Assembly: GCA_031288635.1 (NCBI GenBank)
Contig: JAITQZ010000086.1
Span: 1 to 20,243 of the forward strand
Direction: 5' to 3'
Origin: Candidatus Peribacteria bacterium
GTDB taxonomy: Bacteria; Patescibacteria; JAEDAM01; Absconditabacterales; Absconditicoccaceae
Length of the DNA: 20,243 nucleotides
The position numbers and the translations under genes are program-made. Below the pieces are notes generated by a model, which saw only the letters and a list, made by a program, of their open reading frames with translations, did no database searches and was not told where the DNA came from. Of the stretch, positions 7,116 through 16,187 are shown piece after piece; the stretch's first letter is position 1; the number at the start of each line of letters is the position of its first letter.

Positions 7116-9744
7116 CTTCCGCAAAATCCGCAACCCCTACATTCTCTATCACTTCCATACTCATATCCTCCAGCCATACATTCCCGAACTCAACCACTCC
7201 CTCAAATCCACTTGCGACAAATTCCAGTTCATACCGACTTCCAGTAGCAATAAAAGTCTGCCCGATATTGCGGTATCGGTGGGTTTCTATCGTATCGGTG
7301 AGGACTTGGGTTGCTACTTCAGTTCCTCCAACTCTCTGTGCATACTCGTGAATTACGACTTTAATTTCTGCACCCGTTTCCGTATCGGTAATCATTTTTT
7401 TAATCCAAGCGGTTAATCTATAGTCAGCATTGGGATTTAGTTTGTATCTGTACCTCGAAATTACGGAAACAGCACTTGTTGCTCTATCCGTAAGGGAGAG
7501 TTGCAGAGCAGAGTGGTCATTATATGCACTATCCTTGATAAATTCAGCCTTCCCGTCTGTTATGGTTGCATTCCGCTTTGTGTGTCGGTTCTGAAATTCT
7601 CAAGTAGTATCCCTGCTTCCAAAATCAGAAAGAAATCTGAATACGTGCCTTTCTATCGTTCCCGTCTTATAGACGTTTGGTTTTATCTCAAGGTTCAGCT
7701 CGTCCAATAGGGAAATCGTCTCATCAACATTGACTACGATATATACGATAGCTTCCTCATCTACATAGAGTTTTACGCTCCTTTTCAAGAGGAGTTGCAA
7801 AAATTCGGTAATACCGAAAAGAGACGAACAAGCTGACACGGTATACTCTCGGAAGTTCTCCGCTTTCTGTTTTGCAGAGATTTTTTGAATAAGATAGGTT
7901 TCATCCAATTCTCTGCTTGGATCTACTACCTTTACGAAATCTCCTACTTTCAAATTATCGACATTAGTAAGAAAATTCACCGTAACTTGCGGGTTTTTGT
8001 ATAAATCCACTTCACTCTTGGCACGCATAAACGCCTCTTCGTGAGTATCAATTTGTTTATCAATTATTAATGGTCAGTCAAAGACTCCATTACCTCCAGT
8101 AAGGGATTTCATTTTTGCGATACTGTTCAAATCAGCGAAGCGGTAGGAAATAGGTTTGTAGGGAAAATATTGCCTTCTAAAAATATCTCCACTATTGACA
8201 ATAAATCCTGTTGCTCCGAGCTTTACGATTTTTTCATTAAAGTTAAAAAGGAAGTCAAAATCTTCTGGTTTATTCAGTCCCTCAACTCCCACTGTCCTCT
8301 CATCTCGAGAACTTCCCGTATTCGTAGATACAAAAACTTTCAATCCTGAAGGTTTGTAGTCTAGTCTTCGGCTTGTCTCCTCTCCGTCAGATACTTCGTC
8401 TTGGGTATAGAGAATAGGTTCTGGAGCCTCTGAACCAACTACATATTGTCTATTCTTTAAGTCAATCGTATCTACTGCAATGGAGAGACTACCGAACTCT
8501 TGATTGTCAGGCGATACTTCAATAGCTGCTACATCTTCTCCTTGTTTGGTGAAGTAGTTAATTTCGCCTTCATAATCCACATATCGAAAATCTCCCTGCA
8601 TTTTCGCCAAGTCCTCAATAACATCAGAAGGCTTCCTATGGTTGATACGAACATCTTTGAATTTATAACTACCTCTTATTGCTTCCCCAAGCGTAAAACT
8701 TCCCGTTGTGGCACTCATTTCATCAAAGTGAATGTCGTTGAGGTGAATATCAGCACTAGCGTCAATCTCTATCTGAATCCGTCTGCAGAGGGTTAAGTCT
8801 ACCTCTCCGATTTCGGTGGCGTTCTTATACAGCCAAACGCTCTCCCAGTTCCGACAGTCCTCATATTCCGATCCTATCTTCTCAATGTTCCATTCAAGGT
8901 AATTATCCTCATCTTGTCCAATCCTCACCTTCATCGCTCTCATTTTGTATCCCTCGTCTTTTGCAATCTTCCGCCGAAAGCGAAGATGGGTATGCCCCGA
9001 AATATCAGTAGTAGGAATCGTCTTGGTTCGTGTAGCTTTCCCCGCTCCATCTGTTGAGGTTGCCATTGAATAATTCCCGCTGATACGGTCATCGTGGTCT
9101 GGAGTCATTGGGTCTGCCACTCCTCACGGGGTTCGTGCAGTCTCGAAGGGTTCTATGACGATCTTGTTGTCTGTTGATACAAATTCATAGAGGATACGCC
9201 CCATAATTTCCCTCATATACTTATTGATAAAGATTTCCTGAATATTCTCTCTATCTAAACGATACTTATAGTCTACACAAGAGATTGAGTAGGTTCTTGC
9301 ATTGCTATAAAACTTCCCTTCCTGTTTGTCTGTAATACTTCTAATTTCTCCAGCAAAAAATCTGACAAGTACCTTCGTACTTCTAACCAGAGTAAAATTC
9401 AGCTCTCTTTCGAGGGTGATTTTATTATGTTCATAATCAATATCAGCAATCTTATTCCATTCGTCATCCCTTTGTCCGTCTCAAAACCTTATCTCCATTC
9501 CTTTCATCAGCTTTTTACTTTCTGTAAAAAGTTCTTCCACGAAAATCTCAATGTCTCCACCGTCTGCATCTTGTGCCAGTCTGGTATACTCCCATATATC
9601 TATTCTCTGTTGTTCCAATGGTCTGTTTTTGAATGCAGAAAATTTCAGCGTATCGGATCTATTATTGAGCTGTTGAGTTCTGGAGAGGGTGGGGAGCTTA
9701 ACATATTCAGTATAGTCTACATCACCAATTTTTACGAGGAGCAT
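7108..9744 (-). CDS. Tail hub or tip protein with binding modules
   Basis: 878 aa with four TGA-glycines (9481, 9124, 8074, 7600). The start is the ATG in AAAAAAATG at 9744, not the upstream in-frame codons that lie in the promoter. The N-terminal 200 residues (LVKIGDVDYTEYVKLPTLSR) look like the first domain of a phage tail hub. About residues 215-330 form a beta-sandwich-like insert (GNYSMATSTDG, HLRFRRKIAKDEG). About 330-700 continue the hub, with DVIEDLAKMQGDFRYVDYEG and VGDFVKVVDP. From about 716 to the end is a second beta domain (FQNRHTKRN, AYNDHSALQLSL, NADYRLTAWI) that resembles carbohydrate-binding modules. The protein probably caps the tail tube and bears the fibres. It has its own promoter and ends overlapping the fibre gene on the other strand. 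Confidence 0.8.
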
Positions 9745-9773
9745 TTTTTTAATCAGGGAATAAATCTGATTGC

Positions 9774-9802
9774 AGTATACGGTTTTCCCCCCATATTTTC
9801 CA
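9774..9802 (-). promoter_or_regulatory. Late-type promoter of the tail hub gene
   Basis: Minus strand: -35 TGGAAA (9802-9797), 17-bp spacer starting ATATGG as at the portal promoter, -10 TATACT (9779-9774). The ATG is 30 nt beyond the -10. The leader has ATCAGATTTATTCCC. It lies just after the terminator of the tail tube gene, so the hub is a separate transcription unit. Confidence 0.65.
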
Positions 9803-9806
9803 TTAC

Positions 9807-9829
9807 AAAAATCCCGCATTACTGCGGGA
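9807..9829 (-). terminator. Intrinsic terminator of the tail tube operon
   Basis: The perfect 7-bp GC-rich stem TCCCGCA/TGCGGGA (9812-9818 and 9823-9829) with a 4-nt loop is followed on the minus strand by TTTTT. It lies 21 nt after the stop of the tail tube gene. It is the clearest terminator in the window. Confidence 0.9.
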
Positions 9830-9850
9830 CGAGCTGACAGGTATGTAATC

Positions 9851-11311
9851 CTATGACGGCTGATAAGTTGCTGCAGGCTTATTATTCCATACCGTGAATT
9901 TGATGGTTTCCCCAGTATCTATATCTTCTAGACAAAGCCCTGTTGCATTCTCGGTCAAGAGTCCACCGCTTGCGGTAGGGATTTCTTGTGTTTCATATAC
10001 AAAACGATAGATTTCAATTTCGATTTTGTAGGTTTGGTGGTTCGTGTCAGTAGGAGAAATGATATTACCGTTATCAATCGTAATGATGAGAGCTTGTTCT
10101 TCCTTATTCCTGAAGATGTCTCTGTTCATTAAGTTATTGAAGAGCATTTCCGCATCAAAGGTATAGTCTCCTCCCGTCTCCTTGTTCACATTGTACTTCG
10201 TTCCTGAATTGCTCTCGATATTGTTCGCAACGTTCAGCGTCAGACTATTCACATCCATTTCTACTCCAGCTCTTGCCTCTTCAATCGTGTCCCCGATTTT
10301 GATTTTTACATTCTTCAGTCCGAAGAGTTGAGGCGTTCCGTATCCGATAGCTTTTTGAACAAGTTCAATCTTGGTCTTATTTGTTACAGTGAATCCAGTT
10401 CCTGATACACTATTGAATGCTACGACATCGTTATCATAATCTACATACTGCACAAGAACCTCTTCATAAACTCCCGTCTTTCTAGCATAAAAGCGTACGG
10501 TATCACCAGCAATCAATCACTTTACTTGTCCTGTCTTGAAAAAGAACATAGCGAGTTTTTGTAACGTTCCCGATGGAGTTCATGGATTGGTAGCAATCTT
10601 GATGGTGAAGCTATTCGTATTGATAATGCTTGCCACTCTGAAGATTCCTGCTGGAGTTCCTGTAATCCTGATAATATCATTAACTGCCAGTCCGTGAGCG
10701 GTAGCATTGATGGTCAGCGTTCCATCGCTGAAACTTCCGCCTGTAATATTCACACTACTTCCTTCAGCACTTTCGTCAGCTCTAAGGAAGGCAACATCAA
10801 ATTGTCCGTATGCGATAATGTTATTTTGTAGGGTAAGGATACCTTCTTGAATTGCTAATGCTATCGAATTATACAGACAACCGAAGCTCCTTCTTACAAA
10901 GGTATTTTGTCCGCTAGGGTCGGAGTTACCGCCAATACATCCTCCTATTTTTTCTTCAATCGAGAAGCTAGGAAGTTCACAACCTCCTTTGGTGATGGTG
11001 TGCTTGAGTACACTTCCATCACCTGCAGACGATACATCTTGGGATTGGATTTTTCCCAGCACTCCATACAGTGCAAATACAGCGTCTTGAGGACTTAATT
11101 CTGTATTTTGGTCTCCTTCAATTGTCGTGTTTCCATTTACAATTGTTGAGGCATTATTATACCTATTTTGGATGGAGGTATTTCTTACCATTTCTGTTGT
11201 TTTGAGGATGTCTCCATCTATTTTGGAGATGGGGGTATTAGTTTGAACGGGTGTTTCTGGTGTGGTCTGTACACCAATTGTTGAATACCCGTATTTAGAA
11301 TTTTGTGCCAT
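9851..11311 (-). CDS. Major tail tube protein
   Basis: 486 aa with two TGA-glycines (10580, 10517), which join two open stretches in the same frame; the stop is TAG. The N-terminus (MAQNSKYGYSTIGVQTTPET) runs into a soluble beta-rich protein with VLKHTITKGGCELPSFSIEE, typical of tail tube subunits. An Ig-like or adhesion-like insert is around residues 190-245 (TINATAHGLAVNDIIRITG). The C-terminal domain includes IEEARAGVEMDVNSLTLNVA and TYKIEIEIYRFVYE. It would polymerise into the tail tube around the tape measure. It is longer than usual for tube proteins, which is explained by the insert. It follows the tail terminator region and is closed by a strong terminator. No late-type -35/-10 pair precedes it. 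Confidence 0.8.
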
Positions 11312-11326
11312 TATTATAAATATAAA

Positions 11327-11344
11327 GGATAAAAAAAGTCTGAT
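11327..11344 (-). promoter_or_regulatory. Leader motif before the tail tube gene
   Basis: ATCAGACTTTTTTTATCC on the minus strand starts 33 nt before the tail tube ATG. Nearly the same motif (ATCAGACTTTTATT) opens the leaders of the protease and tail-terminator genes, and ATCAGATTTATT that of the hub. Here it occurs without a recognisable -35/-10 pair. It may act at the RNA or translation level, or mark a start site of a divergent promoter. Confidence 0.4.
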
Positions 11345-11563
11345 TTATTTTTTATTTTTTTTCTGTTTGATTTCGTTCTTTTCCGTCTCAAAGGTAGTTC
11401 CCTCTTTATCTAGGAATTGCCTTTTTTCTTCTACTGGTTTTATTCGGGGGCTGTTTTTTACCAGAAACGTTTCTTCGACGGTAAGCTCTCTTTCCTCTTT
11501 TGGTGCAAAGGATCTTAATCCTTGCATATACTGCTTTTCGTTTGAGATGTTTACGTATTTCAT
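11345..11563 (-). CDS. Small phage structural protein, unknown role
   Basis: 72 aa from the ATG at 11563 (MKYVNISNEKQYMQGLRSFA), with FAPKEERELTVEETFLVKNSP and a lysine-rich end (IKQKKNKK). Short 'V-x-I-x-N ... G ... P' proteins of this shape are common in phage connector and tail regions. An alternative ATG at 11689 in the same frame would add 42 residues (MRYKGTSQPS...), but it would overlap the upstream gene by 116 bp if TGA is glycine there. I prefer 11563 because it lies 10 bp after that gene's TAA. It sits between tail terminator and tail tube. Function not assigned. Confidence 0.6.
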   Translation of the reverse strand: MKYVNISNEKQYMQGLRSFAPKEERELTVEETFLVKNSPRIKPVEEKRQFLDKEGTTFETEKNEIKQKKNKK

Positions 11564-11573
11564 AGGGATATAC

Positions 11574-12095
11574 TTAAGAAGTAAATCATAAGATGATATT
11601 GGGGGTAATGATACAGTATGCTTCTCGGCTCTTGTATCCTCTTGAAGTATTGAGTTGATAGAAGGTTGAGAAGTTCCCTTGTATCTCATTGGACATCTGT
11701 ATTAGTCAGCATTCAGGGTCTTCGTATCTCAAGCATTCATTAGCGAGGAGAAGTCCGATAATGGTATCAGGTGCAATACCCTTGCAGTTCCTTCATTCCA
11801 TCAACTCAAAGAGTTCTTCTTTAATCTTCACAACATCCGCTTCTGCATTATCGTAATAGTCCTTGATGTTGATAAAGACTCCTATTTTAATTTGTGTGCC
11901 TACTCCATACGAGATATTACCAGTTGAGCTGAAGGTTGTTCCTGTTGGTTCAATATACAGAGCGGGACAATTCACGTTGGGTGCGTCCAATGGGTCTCCA
12001 ACGTATACCGTCTTTATCTTCTCTGCAAGAATCGTTTGCGGATGATCTGCAATAAACTTCTTGAAGAGTTCTTGATATGCCTTAAGAATATTCAT
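11574..12095 (-). CDS. Probable tail terminator (tail completion) protein
   Basis: 173 aa with TGA as glycine at 11793, 11706 and 11586. The start MNILKAYQELFKKFIADH is chosen because it lies 31 nt after a promoter -10; the longer GTG-start reading would include the promoter. A helix is followed by NVNCPALYIEPTG and GTQIKIGVFINIKDYYDN, a helix-then-beta layout seen in tail terminator proteins that cap the tube and join it to the head. The place between gpG-like protein and tail tube also fits. The TGA at 11706 is 17 nt before an in-frame ATG of the next gene, so it could be an ancestral stop; the last 44 residues would then be read-through. Confidence 0.6.
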
Positions 12096-12125
12096 ATCCG
12101 TAATGGGGAATAAAAGTCTGATGAC

Positions 12126-12154
12126 AGCATACACTATTACCGCTATGTTTGCAA
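12126..12154 (-). promoter_or_regulatory. Late-type promoter of the tail terminator gene
   Basis: Minus strand: -35 TTGCAA (12154-12149), 17-bp spacer ending TAATAGTG, -10 TATGCT (12131-12126), then GTC and the ATCAGACTTTTATT leader. The ATG is 31 nt beyond. The -35 directly follows the TAA of the upstream gene. Confidence 0.8.
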
Positions 12155-12613
12155 TTATGGATTAAAATGAAGATACGTCTGGAATATTCTCATAATCTCC
12201 GCATTGGTTTTACTATCCAATTCAGCGAATTTCCTTTGAGGGATTATCGGTCATCCTTTGTTATGTATTCAGGCATAAGGAGCATTCCGCATAACTTTTC
12301 CTTCGTTCTTTTTCGCCGTTATCGTTACGTCAGTCTGCAGCCTTCCTGTTCGGCGGAGTGTTCAAGGATTATTCGGGGTATTCTTGTAGTACCCCCATCT
12401 GTTAGCTCTAGCTTTTTGGGTAGATGCAGAAAGTAAACTCCAAACACCACCCGTATCACTGCTTTTTTTGGAAAAATTCTCATCTGCATGCTTCTTGATG
12501 AGTTCCAATGCTTCTTGCATTGGCTGGGTCAAGTCCTTCATTTTGTCTACGGCAACGTCAAGGATATTCTTCAACTTATCGCCTCCTTGAAGTTCAAAGC
12601 TGATTTCAAGCAT
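12155..12613 (-). CDS. Mu gpG-like virion morphogenesis / tail completion protein
   Basis: 152 aa with three TGA-glycines. An N-terminal beta strand (LEISFELQGG) is followed by a helix with KDLTQPMQEALELIKKHADE, then NPGTLRRTGRLQTDVTI and APYAGIHNKGGPIIPQRKFA. The TG-L, YA-x-I-H-x-x-GG and P-x-R-x-F elements are those of the phage virion morphogenesis family (Mu gpG type), which takes part in tail completion or head-tail joining. Two glycines of YAGIHNKGG are TGA. The ATG overlaps the stop of the upstream gene (TAATG), indicating translational coupling. It fits a Mu-like head set. Confidence 0.85.
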
Positions 12614-13065
12614 TAGAATTTTTCTCCTTTATAAAATTCTCTATGATGAGTCCCCTTACTGATAGTTGGTCAGCTGACAGCTTGTCCGATTCTCCTGAAT
12701 TCTTTTCCTTTAGTATCGAAAAGCCTTGCTGTTCCGCTGGCAATCTTATTCAGCTTCGCATTGGCTTCATCTCTAAGGTTTCTTGCTTGTTCAAGCGTTC
12801 CTCCCATTGAATTTACTTCGTATTGCTTCATCAAGAGGTAGGAGGCTGCCAACAATCTCTCGCAACTCTCCAGATAGGATTGTGCAGTAGAATTTTTGAA
12901 CTTTACATTATTATCAACAAACTGGGTCGTGTCATACAGGGTTGAGACGATGCTATGCACTTCAGAGTATGCAATACTCTGTTGCTCTTCTACCCTTGTT
13001 TGAGTGATGTTCGGATTGTTAGTAAACCCCGCTTCATCTCTTATTTTTTCTCGTGTTGAGTACAT
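12613..13065 (-). CDS. Head-tail connector (adaptor) protein, probable
   Basis: 150 aa with one TGA-glycine (12670). It is mostly helical: MYSTREKIRDEAGFTNNP, IAYSEVHSIVSTLYD, SYLESCERLLAASYLLMKQY. Helical proteins of this size and position, just after the capsid genes, are typical head-tail connectors, which form a ring under the portal; the N-terminal 'R-x-x-A-G-F-x-x-N' resembles Mu gp36-type proteins. Read-through of the TGA adds GPTISKGTHHREFYKGEKF before TAA. That TAA overlaps the next ATG, which suggests that the extension is natural. The gene starts about 75 bp after the coiled-coil gene. Confidence 0.65.
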
Positions 13066-13093
13066 TCTTTTATCCGTAAGAAGTAAAACAGGA

Positions 13094-13112
13094 AGAGTAG
13101 TCTACCTACTCT
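13094..13112 (-). terminator. Hairpin between coiled-coil and connector genes
   Basis: Stem AGAGTAG/CTACTCT of 7 bp with a 5-nt loop. The minus-strand sequence downstream is TCCTGTTTT, so it is only a weak terminator candidate. It could also protect or pause the transcript. Confidence 0.4.
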
Positions 13113-13140
13113 CCCTATATACACCCCAGAAAGAGCGGTA

Positions 13141-13458
13141 TTATCCAGAAGCCTTTTGGAGTTTGTCATACTCTTCTACAAGAGTATTATATTCCTCAAC
13201 AAGTTCTGTATTATCCTTTGCTAGTGTGTTATATTTCTCTATCAATTCCGTGCGTTCAGCTCTTTCTTTTTCGAGCTGGTCTGTAAGGATTTTTACTTGT
13301 TCCGCGAGTTCTCCATCCAGAATGATTGCACTATTATCGGTAAGTACACCTAATTCCTTAAGGTCTTTGTAATACTTACTATCTTCGGCAATCGCTTCTC
13401 CTTTAGGGATAATCTCTCCTTTAGAAAGCTTAACTCTGCATTTAGTGACATATACCAT
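13141..13458 (-). CDS. Coiled-coil head-region protein, unknown role
   Basis: 105 aa from the ATG at 13458 (MVYVTKCRVKLSKGEIIPKG); the in-frame codons further upstream lie in the capsid gene's end. The first half is a small beta fold with GEIIPKGEAIAED and LKELGVL, resembling short proteins found after capsid genes. Residues 55-102 form a coiled coil with regular E/L heptads (EQVKILTDQLEKERAERTEL, VEEYNTLVEEYDKL). No TGA is in frame. The gene follows the capsid by about 27 bp. It may be a head fibre, vertex or assembly protein; I do not assign a family. Confidence 0.65.
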   Translation of the reverse strand: MVYVTKCRVKLSKGEIIPKGEAIAEDSKYYKDLKELGVLTDNSAIILDGELAEQVKILTDQLEKERAERTELIEKYNTLAKDNTELVEEYNTLVEEYDKLQKASG

Positions 13459-13484
13459 TATTGAATATGGATAATAGGTAAAAA

Positions 13485-14519
13485 CTAGCTTACAGCAAAG
13501 ACACCGTCTAATACTCCTGCACATTTTTCATTTAGGATTTTCATATCTCTACTATCTACTACCTTAATCATTGTCTCTTGTCCATTTAGGAATCCTTGAG
13601 ACTGTCCTGCTAATCCGCTAAGTTTGTATACCTTGAAATTACCAACGTCAGTAAATGTGTATCCAAACGTGTTTTTCTCCCATCAGTCAGTTGAGGTATC
13701 AATTACTAATGCAGCCATCTTATTGAAGAACAGTTTTTCAAATTCTTTAGAATTTTCATCATATGTTTTTGCTCTTGGAATGAGAATTTCATTGATGTTA
13801 AATTCTTTCTTCAAAATGTCTATTACCGTACCCTCTCCCACAGACGTAACGATTCCTGTAATTCTTGCCCTCATTTGTGCATTATCACACAGCTTATTGA
13901 TTACATCAGGAGCGATAAGTAATGCATTAGGTTTTTGTCCGCTTGCATCTTCTACGGAAGTAATCAGATTTCTGATGTCTGCGATAGGATCAGAACCTGT
14001 ATTATTCCACTTAGCAGAATTTGCCAAGACGGTATAATTGTTGATCACATCAGCAGAAAAGGAACGAAGAGCCTGATATTCTTTTGCCAACATCATAAGC
14101 TGAAGAATGTTCTTAGATTTGATTTCGTCCAATTGGGTTTTGAGTTTCCCGTTTCCGAATCTTTTGTATTCGGAAGCAAAAACATCATCCCACAATCCAT
14201 GATCCTCCAATAAGAACCTTTCACTTTCTTTAATTTTGAACCTCGCTTTATTCAGCTCGGAATACGTTCCTTTTTTTGTATCCACAATACTCATTCCCTG
14301 TACTCCGAAGTTCATAATCTCACCCGTAGGGATGGAAACCGGAAGGTTAGGAAAAATCCTATTAGCGATAAAATCTTCTGCCTTATTCCAGATAGCAAGA
14401 GCAAAGTTTGTAAGGTGGACATCATCGTGTACCTGTGTTACATCGAATTCAGAGAACTTTTCTTGATTTGCCTCTCTTCTTTGAGCGGGAGAGAGAACAC
14501 CGCTATTTTTTTTACTCAT
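13485..14519 (-). CDS. Major capsid protein (HK97-fold type)
   Basis: 344 aa with one TGA-glycine (13683) before WEKNTFGYTF; it ends GVFAVS-TAG. I start at the ATG 14519 (MSKKNSGVLSPAQRR); a GTG 33 nt upstream is in frame but overlaps the decoration gene's end. Features fit capsid proteins of Mu or related phages: an N-terminal arm, the E-loop region about residues 45-80 (FPNLPVSIPTGEIMNFG), a long helix with LKTQLDEIKSKNILQL, and the P-domain and A-domain with QKPNALLIAPDVINKL. It is flanked by decoration, scaffold and connector genes, as expected. It forms the icosahedral shell. The near absence of TGA could reflect high expression. Confidence 0.85.
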
Positions 14520-14544
14520 GTCGTATAATTCATAAGAGATAAAA

Positions 14545-14931
14545 TTATGCACTAGCTGGTGCTGAAGTGTATTGCAACTTCACTTGATGGGTTTCTCCTG
14601 CGATACCGTTCTCAAGTGCGATTGCTACTCCTTCACCTTCATCTTGAGGTACAAGTTTTCCTCCTGCACCGATTTCGAGTATATCCCCAACGGCAACCGT
14701 ATCACTATACACGGCGATAATATTCCCTTCTGTGAATACTCCCACAGCTTCACCTTCAGCTTTAGGTCATCTCTCCGAGAGGATACCTAAAAATTTATCT
14801 CCAGCTACAGCTACCTTCACAAAACCTTCTTTTGCGGTATCTAAGGTTACCGCAAGGAATCCATCAGGTGCTGTTCCTGTGAGTTGGAAGGAAGGGTGAA
14901 ATCTTCCTCTTTCTATTTTTGAGTCTGCCAT
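14545..14931 (-). CDS. Capsid decoration / DUF2190-like protein
   Basis: 128 aa with one TGA-glycine (14767). The protein is small, acidic and beta-rich: GFLAVTLDTAKEGFVKVAV, FTEGNIIAVYSDTVAVGDIL, GVAIALENG, ending in a Ser/Ala tail. The pattern of 'VG-D-x-(L/I)' followed by 'G-V-A-x-x' fits small capsid decoration proteins of the DUF2190 sort, which bind outside the capsid lattice. The position between protease/scaffold and major capsid is the normal place for such a protein. The ATG has no Shine-Dalgarno. The alternative, a minor structural protein, is not excluded. Confidence 0.7.
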
Positions 14932-14957
14932 GTTGTTAATCAATAATAAGATAAAAA

Positions 14958-16124
14958 TTACTTATAAGTTTCTCTGTAGATTTTTGTTGCTTCCGCATAA
15001 TCTACACTTTTTTCAGCTTGAATTTTTTTAATAGCTTCAACCATATTTTCACTAGATACATCTTCCTTACTTCCCACCTCTTTGAAGGCAAGTTGAAGTT
15101 TTGTATCAATTCCGTAAATTAGCTCTTTGAATTGCTTTTTCTGCTCTTCATTGAGCGTGAGATGGAATTTAATAAAGGCTTCTTTTTGGGTTTCGGAGTT
15201 GAAGAGTCCTTTCTTATTTTTCTCTGAATAAGCGAATCTCTCGTTGAATAGTTCTTCAGTGTCCTTCCTATCCAATCTCGCTTTGAGTTCTTTATTTTCC
15301 TTCGCAATTTCCTTGAACTCTGCACTTTCGGTAGGCTTTGGGTCTTCTTTCCCTTCTCCCTCTCCTTCGCCTCCCTCTTTTACTGATTCTCCTTGTGTTG
15401 GAGTGGTAGTTGCTGGGGCGGTTGGCTCGGTTTCAGGTCTAGCGGTTACCTCGTCTACTTGTGTTTGAACTTCAGCTTTTTCAGCTTCTGGAAGTTCATT
15501 GAATGTTGTCTGTACAGCAAATTTTTCACTGAAGGAAGCTATTTTCTTATCTTTCATTCCTTCAAGGAGTTTTTTAAGTTTTTCCATGTGAGTAATTTCA
15601 TTAAATAAAAAGGTTTTATGTGAGTCATCCTGTCTTCCGGCTGATTCGTTCGCAATAATACCACTCATCTCTTTAAAGAATGGTCTATTCGTGAATCCTC
15701 CTCCAATCAGGACGTTCTCGTAAGTAATTCATCTTTCTTCGTCGTACCATATCCAACAAATCTCAGGAGAGAAATACTTGTATGATCCTTTGGAAAGAAT
15801 ATCTGCACCGAGTTCTGTTAATTCTATTTTTGCCCGAAGTTCTGTGTCTTTATTTTTAGTATAGAGTTCCTTATATCGCCCAAGTGCCCTATGGTCTGGA
15901 TCGTGATTCTCGTCTACCGCAATATCTATTCCTCTCACCTTGTTATCAAAGTTCCTCTTCATCTCTAGGATGTCTGCAGTATCCACCGTGAAGGGTCAAT
16001 AGTCAGGATGGTCTCGTTCACCAGTCTTGAGAATCTGTATCTCTACAATCTCTCCTCCTTTCACATCCTTTAATTCATTAAAGATTGTGAAATATCTGAT
16101 GTTCTTTAGTAATATTTTCTTCAT
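14958..16124 (-). CDS. Mu I-like prohead protease with C-terminal scaffold
   Basis: 388 aa. The ATG at 16124 follows GAGG and lies 32 nt after a promoter -10. Residues 1-160 form the protease: GIDIAVDENHDPDHRALG, with a candidate catalytic His in E-N-H, AKIELTELGADIL, SYKYFSPEICWIWYD and FTNRPFF, matching the order of motifs in the Mu gpI protease family. The rest is scaffold-like: an ATG at 15587 (MEKLKKLLEGMKDKK) that could give a separate scaffold from a nested start, a Pro/Thr/Glu-rich linker, and a helical end (AEFKEIAKENKELKARLDRK). Two TGA-glycines (15996, 15729) lie in the protease. It shapes the prohead and cuts itself and the scaffold out at maturation. Confidence 0.8.
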
Positions 16125-16155
16125 TTACCTCGAACAGAAATAAAAGTCTGATGAG

Positions 16156-16184
16156 GGTATACACTATTAAGTGTATGTTTGCAA
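16156..16184 (-). promoter_or_regulatory. Late-type promoter of the protease-scaffold gene
   Basis: Minus strand: -35 TTGCAA (16184-16179), 17-bp spacer ending TAATAGTG, -10 TATACC (16161-16156), leader ATCAGACTTTTATT, ATG 32 nt beyond. A palindrome ATACACT-atta-AGTGTAT (16159-16176) spans the -10 and spacer and could be an operator; it is not present in the sister promoters. Confidence 0.8.
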
Positions 16185-16187
16185 ATA

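Noticed and set aside
12149..12436. Plus-strand open frame of 95 codons
   Set aside because: It is antisense to the gpG-like gene, which has family motifs when TGA is glycine.
13116..13144. GTG-TATATA element upstream of the connector gene
   Set aside because: It resembles the promoter -10, but the base run 17 bp upstream is ATAATA, not TTGMAA, and the ATG is about 50 nt away instead of 30.
14519..14552. GTG start 33 nt upstream of the capsid ATG
   Set aside because: It would overlap the end of the decoration gene and add MHNFISYELYD, which looks unlike a capsid arm; the ATG at 14519 is better placed.
16159..16176. Palindrome ATACACT-atta-AGTGTAT as a terminator
   Set aside because: It has no T-run after it and overlaps promoter boxes; it is noted as a possible operator only.
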